Shown piece by piece: positions 31,255-34,617 of a stretch of DNA of 34,617 nucleotides. The notes below the pieces were generated by a model, which saw only the letters and a program-made list of their open reading frames with translations, did no database searches and was not told the origin of the DNA. The stretch covers positions 41,897 through 76,513 of the forward strand of contig NZ_AQUZ01000022.1 of the NCBI RefSeq assembly GCF_000372465.1. Reading direction: 5' to 3'. The DNA comes from Kribbella catacumbae DSM 19601. Its GTDB lineage: Bacteria > Actinomycetota > Actinomycetes > Propionibacteriales > Kribbellaceae. Position 1 is the first letter of the stretch. The number at the start of each line of letters is the position of its first letter. The position numbers and the translations under genes were made by a program.

Positions 31255-32678
31255 GCCTGAACGCTACTCACCCTCACTCGGTCGGGGAGCGTGAAGCGGT
31301 CGATCGGGCGAGCCAGACCGATCGAACCGTGCAGCGACTCCACCTCACCGTCCGGGCCGAAGGTGACGCGGTACGCCTCGCCATAGGCGCCGTAGCCGGA
31401 GCCGCCGGTGATGCGCAGGTCGTCGCCGTCCGCTTCGACGGTCGTCGGGTCGGCGGCCGGGTCGGGTGAGGTCGGGTCGATCACATAGAGCCGGCCACCG
31501 AGCAGCACGATGTCCATGACGCCCCACAAGTTCGCGTAGCGGCCGGTGAAGCGGGCCAGCCCGGCGCCATCCTCCCTCGGCTTGGACTCGGCCAGCTCGA
31601 CCAGCTTGAACGCAGCCTCGGTCAACTGCCGGGCCGGGCCGTCGATCGCGTTCGTCAGCACGGCCACTGCGAGCCGGCGGCCGGCGTCGACCAGGGACAG
31701 CGTGATGTGCCCCGGATAGCCGCCGCTGTGCCCGAACAGCTGCCGCTCGCCCACCTTCGACACCATCAGACCAAGCCCGTACTGCGGCCAGTCGTCCTCC
31801 GCCGTCTTCCACAGCGGGTGCTGCATCTGCCGCTTGGACGCGTCGGTCAGCAGCCGGTCGTCGCCGGGCAGGTGCGCCGACCAGTAGCTCACCACATCGC
31901 GCGCGGTGCCGAAGAACCCCGTCGCCGAGGCGAGCGCGCCGGTGTCGATGTGGTCGATCGGCACCCGATGGTCGGCGTACGCGAGTGAGCTGTAGCCGGC
32001 CGCGTACTCGCTCGCGCGGTTCGGGTCCAGCTCCGGACCGAGTCCGGTCAGGCCGAGTTTGTCGACGATCGCGGTCTGCACGAAGGCGTTGTACGGCGTA
32101 CCGGTGACCGCTTCGATCACGAGCCCGAGCAGGCCGAAGCCGATGTTGGAGTACTTGAACCGGTCGTTGTCCTGGAGCACCTCAGAGCCCGGCTGCCCGA
32201 CCACCCGGAGCAGCTGGTCGCGATCCGGGAAAGCCTTCCGCAGCTGCCAGAAGTCTCCCTCGTCGCTGTCCCGGGTCACCCCGCCGGCGTGACTGAGCAA
32301 ATCCCGGATCGTCCGCTCACCCAGCGGCGTACCGACGATCTCGGTCACATGCATGGCGATCTTGTCGTCCAGCCGCAACCGGCCCTGCTCGGCCAGTTGC
32401 AGCACGGCGGTCGCCGTGAACGTCTTGGAGTGCGACGCGATCCGGAACAGGTGCTGCACGGTCAGCGGCACGCCCTGCTCGACGTCCGCCTGCCCGTACG
32501 CCGCCGAGAACGCCACGGCGTCACCGGCGAATGCCTGACCGGGGTGGTGGGGCGGGGGTCGAAACAGTACGGCGGCCTGCACTCCTGGGATGCGTTGATA
32601 GCGCTGGTTGAACGCCAGCCACCGGTCGTAGTACGCGAGTACTTCCTTCAGATTCGCGGCATCCAGGGAGTCAGGCAT
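31251..32678 (-). CDS. Beta-lactamase-fold serine hydrolase (class C/esterase type)
   Basis: 475 residues from the ATG at 32678; its first bases overlap the end of paaN by 8 nt. The three active-site motifs are present: SHSK (Ser82-Lys85), YSN (Tyr176-Asn178) and HSGG (His317-Gly320) in place of KTG. The C-terminal about 110 residues form a beta-rich lipocalin-like domain often found on such hydrolases. No signal peptide, so it is cytoplasmic, which argues for an esterase or peptidase rather than antibiotic resistance. Translational coupling to paaN on one side and to the flavin-reductase-like gene on the other is notable. Confidence 0.88.
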   Translation of the reverse strand: MPDSLDAANLKEVLAYYDRWLAFNQRYQRIPGVQAAVLFRPPPHHPGQAFAGDAVAFSAAYGQADVEQGVPLTVQHLFRIASHSKTFTATAVLQLAEQGRLRLDDKIAMHVTEIVGTPLGERTIRDLLSHAGGVTRDSDEGDFWQLRKAFPDRDQLLRVVGQPGSEVLQDNDRFKYSNIGFGLLGLVIEAVTGTPYNAFVQTAIVDKLGLTGLGPELDPNRASEYAAGYSSLAYADHRVPIDHIDTGALASATGFFGTARDVVSYWSAHLPGDDRLLTDASKRQMQHPLWKTAEDDWPQYGLGLMVSKVGERQLFGHSGGYPGHITLSLVDAGRRLAVAVLTNAIDGPARQLTEAAFKLVELAESKPREDGAGLARFTGRYANLWGVMDIVLLGGRLYVIDPTSPDPAADPTTVEADGDDLRITGGSGYGAYGEAYRVTFGPDGEVESLHGSIGLARPIDRFTLPDRVRVSSVQA

Positions 32679-34350
32679 GACGCCTAGACTGAATGACGCG
32701 GAAGCGACTCGCAACGTAAGCGCCATCCGTGTACGTGGCGTTAGCGGCCGGGTTCGCTCCGGTGCCGTGGAAATCGCTGAAAGCAGCCGATTGATTGACG
32801 AAGACCTGACCGGTCAGGTTCTCCGACAGGGCGACGCCGACATCGAGCGCCGCGTCCCGGACCTCGTCGAGTGTCGCCTCGTCGGTCGAGTAGACGCCGG
32901 CCGTCATCGCGCCGCCCTCGTTGACCGTCTGCCGGAACAGCCCGATCGACTCAGCGGTCCCACTCGTGCGGACCAGGAACGACACCGGCCCGAAGCACTC
33001 GCGCCCGTAAACGTCCTCGTTCTTCGCGTCGATGGCGACCAGCAGCGGAGTCCGGACGACGGCATCGGCGTACGCCGGGTGCGTGATCGCGCGCGACTCC
33101 AGGACGACGTCGCCGTACTCCGGTGCGAGCTCGAGCCGGTTGACCACGGCCGCATTGACGATGCCGCCGAGCAGCTCGACCGCGCGGGCGTCGTCGCCGA
33201 GCAGCTTGCTGATCGAGGTCGCGATGCCGGCGCCGACCTCGTCGAAGGACTTGTGCCCCTCGTCGGTCTCGATCCCGTCGGCGGGGACGAACAGGTTCTG
33301 GGTGGTGGTGCACATCTGGCCGGAGTACAGGGAAAGCGTGAAGCCGAGGTTGTTGCAGAGCGCCTTGAACGAGTCGGTCGAGTCGATGATGACCGCGTTC
33401 ACGCCGGCCTTCTCGGTGAACACCTCGGCCTGGGTCGCGTTCTGCTCCAGCCACTGGCCGAACTCGCTGCCGCCGGTGAAGTCGATGATCTTGACCTCGG
33501 GGCGCAGCGCGAGCGGCTTGGCCAGGCCGTCACCGGGGTGCTCGGCGGCCAGGGTGACCAGGTTCGGGTCGAAGCCGGCCTCGGCCAGCACTTCGCGGCA
33601 GACCTCGACGGTGATCGCGAGCGGCAGCACGGCCAGCGGGTGCGGCTTGACGACCACCGCGTTGCCGGTGACCAGCGACGCGAACAGGCCGGGCCAGGAG
33701 TTCCAGGTCGGGAACGTGTTGCAGCCGATCACCAGCGCGACGCCGCGGCCGGTGACGGTGAAGTTCTTCTCCATCCGGATCGGGTCGCCCTTGGCCGGCT
33801 TCTCCCAGACCGCGGTGGCCGGGTAGCGGCTCATCTCCTCGTACGAGTACGCGATCGCCTCCAGCGCCCGGTCCAGCGCGTGCGCGCCACCGGCCTGGAA
33901 CGCCATCACGAAGGCCTGCCCGCTGGTGTGCTGGACCGCGTTGGCCAACTCGAAGACGCGCTTGTGCAGCCGGTCGAGGATCTCCAGCGTGACGCCGGCG
34001 CGGGTCTCGATCCCGCCCTTTCGCCAGTCGGTCATACCCTTCCGGGCAGCCGCGAGCAGCTCGTCCAGGCCACTTTCGGTGGTTCGCGGGTACTGCACGT
34101 CCAGCTGGACGCCGTACGGCGACTCCTCGGAGCTGACGGTCCCGTTGGCGCCGGGCGTCTCCAGCGGGTACGTCGTACCGCGGTGCGCCTCGAACGCCGC
34201 CTTGCCGTCCTCGGCCGCGGTTTCGCCGTAGACCCGCGGGCTGGGCGACTCAGGGAAGGCGGAGAAGTAGCCACGGCTACGGATCGCGGCCAGCGCGCCG
34301 TCGAGGCGCTCGCGGTGCGCGGTGAACGAATCTGTACCGGTCGTGGTCAT
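32671..34350 (-). CDS. paaN: Phenylacetate degradation aldehyde dehydrogenase PaaN
   Basis: 559 residues from the ATG at 34350, with GGAG about 9 nt upstream; a TTG five codons earlier is less likely. Aldehyde dehydrogenase superfamily: cofactor-binding segments VALVIGCNTFPTWNSWPG and GNAVVVKPHP, DFTGGSEFGQW, the general base Glu313 in VFTEKAGVNA, and the catalytic Cys347 in SGQMCTTTQN. The N-terminal extension (RGYFSAFPESPSP) and C-terminal NQSAAFSDFHGTGANPAA are characteristic of PaaN-type proteins, which oxidise the ring-opening aldehyde in aerobic phenylacetyl-CoA catabolism. A thiolase starts divergently 139 nt away, in line with a phenylacetate locus continuing to the right. Confidence 0.9.
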   Translation of the reverse strand: MTTTGTDSFTAHRERLDGALAAIRSRGYFSAFPESPSPRVYGETAAEDGKAAFEAHRGTTYPLETPGANGTVSSEESPYGVQLDVQYPRTTESGLDELLAAARKGMTDWRKGGIETRAGVTLEILDRLHKRVFELANAVQHTSGQAFVMAFQAGGAHALDRALEAIAYSYEEMSRYPATAVWEKPAKGDPIRMEKNFTVTGRGVALVIGCNTFPTWNSWPGLFASLVTGNAVVVKPHPLAVLPLAITVEVCREVLAEAGFDPNLVTLAAEHPGDGLAKPLALRPEVKIIDFTGGSEFGQWLEQNATQAEVFTEKAGVNAVIIDSTDSFKALCNNLGFTLSLYSGQMCTTTQNLFVPADGIETDEGHKSFDEVGAGIATSISKLLGDDARAVELLGGIVNAAVVNRLELAPEYGDVVLESRAITHPAYADAVVRTPLLVAIDAKNEDVYGRECFGPVSFLVRTSGTAESIGLFRQTVNEGGAMTAGVYSTDEATLDEVRDAALDVGVALSENLTGQVFVNQSAAFSDFHGTGANPAANATYTDGAYVASRFRVIQSRRHA

Positions 34351-34488
34351 CGGTGTGCGCTCCAAGCTCAGATGGACTTGCTGCCAGCTTAAGGACGACG
34401 TCCCAGCTGATGTTACAGTCGTTGATCAGATCGCGGAACAAGTGTCACAACCGACTTTCCGCCGGACCGATGCCTGATGGAGGACAGC

Positions 34489-34617
34489 GTGAACCGCGTG
34501 GCTTATCTGGTGGACGGCGTCCGCACCCCGATCGGCCGGTACGGCGGCGCGCTCGCCGCGGTCCGTCCGGACGACCTGGCGGCGCAGGCCATCTCCGCCC
34601 TGCTCGCCCGGCACGCC
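34489..34617 (+). CDS. Thiolase, N-terminal part only (cut by window end)
   Basis: 43 codons are visible from the GTG at 34489, preceded by GGAGG 5 nt upstream; an ATG at 34477 is in frame but has no good site. The protein begins VNRVAYLVDGVRTPIGRYGG and continues ALAAVRPDDLAAQAISALLA, the standard start of acetyl-CoA acyltransferases, especially the beta-ketoadipyl-CoA thiolase group (PcaF/PaaJ). By context it would make the last thiolytic cut of phenylacetate breakdown. The 138-nt divergent space with paaN holds no operator I can name with confidence. Confidence 0.88.
   Translation, partial: MNRVAYLVDGVRTPIGRYGGALAAVRPDDLAAQAISALLARHA

Noticed and set aside
34351..34488. A TetR-type operator between paaN and the thiolase gene
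   Set aside because: Only 4-5 bp imperfect inverted matches such as CTGAT/ATCAG are visible; not enough to name a site.
1..34617. CRISPR arrays, tRNA or rRNA genes, insertion sequences
   Set aside because: No regularly spaced repeats, cloverleaf-like segments, rRNA sequence or transposase were seen; the only mobile-type gene is the serine recombinase.

Overview
The window is about 34.6 kb of high-GC DNA with GTG starts, strong GGAG-type ribosome binding sites, twin-arginine-secreted glycoside enzymes, a FadE5-type acyl-CoA dehydrogenase and an actinobacterial Rv0338c-type iron-sulfur reductase. This points to a soil actinomycete of the Propionibacteriales, most likely Kribbella or a close relative. 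The genus is an inference from gene content and style; no rRNA or other marker gene is present.

Layout, left to right. (1) 1-3106: two paralogous lipoproteins (one cut by the window edge) and a membrane-anchored iron-sulfur reductase, all leftward. (2) 3107-5915: a divergent intergenic region with a 37-bp inverted repeat, then a secreted family 8 polysaccharide lyase. (3) 5920-10958: a membrane/lipoprotein-like fusion, a small hypothetical, an MFS exporter, a MerR regulator whose sensor region resembles domains 2-3 of the DNA polymerase sliding clamp, and a divergent P-loop kinase. (4) 10964-14627: anhydro-MurNAc kinase and an MHS transporter, divergent from a secreted Endo H-type endoglycosidase, with a palindromic operator-like pair between them. 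(5) 14629-17114: a histidine-phosphatase-fold protein and a FadE5-like acyl-CoA dehydrogenase with a promoter and palindrome. (6) 17308-20433: three tandem paralogous membrane proteins joined by GTGA overlaps, the first broken by a frameshift. (7) 20551-26853: a DUF4097-like protein, a small DUF6458-like membrane protein, a thioredoxin-NHL protein, a solitary large serine recombinase and a large hypothetical. (8) 26989-30234: a second copy of the inverted-repeat element, then a glucose-type ABC importer (two permeases and a binding lipoprotein, no ATPase). (9) 30235-34617: a gene-poor regulatory stretch, then a leftward operon paaN, beta-lactamase-fold hydrolase, flavin-reductase-like protein, divergent from a thiolase that runs off the end.

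The best candidates for undescribed biology are the MerR/sliding-clamp fusion beside an exporter, the three-gene membrane operon with a shared CxFxPxH...CxxC cytoplasmic module, the two-copy hairpin repeat with a 24-nt identical core, and the Endo H / MHS-AnmK divergon. The rest is largely ordinary: sugar uptake, fatty acid and phenylacetate catabolism, and secreted polysaccharide degradation.
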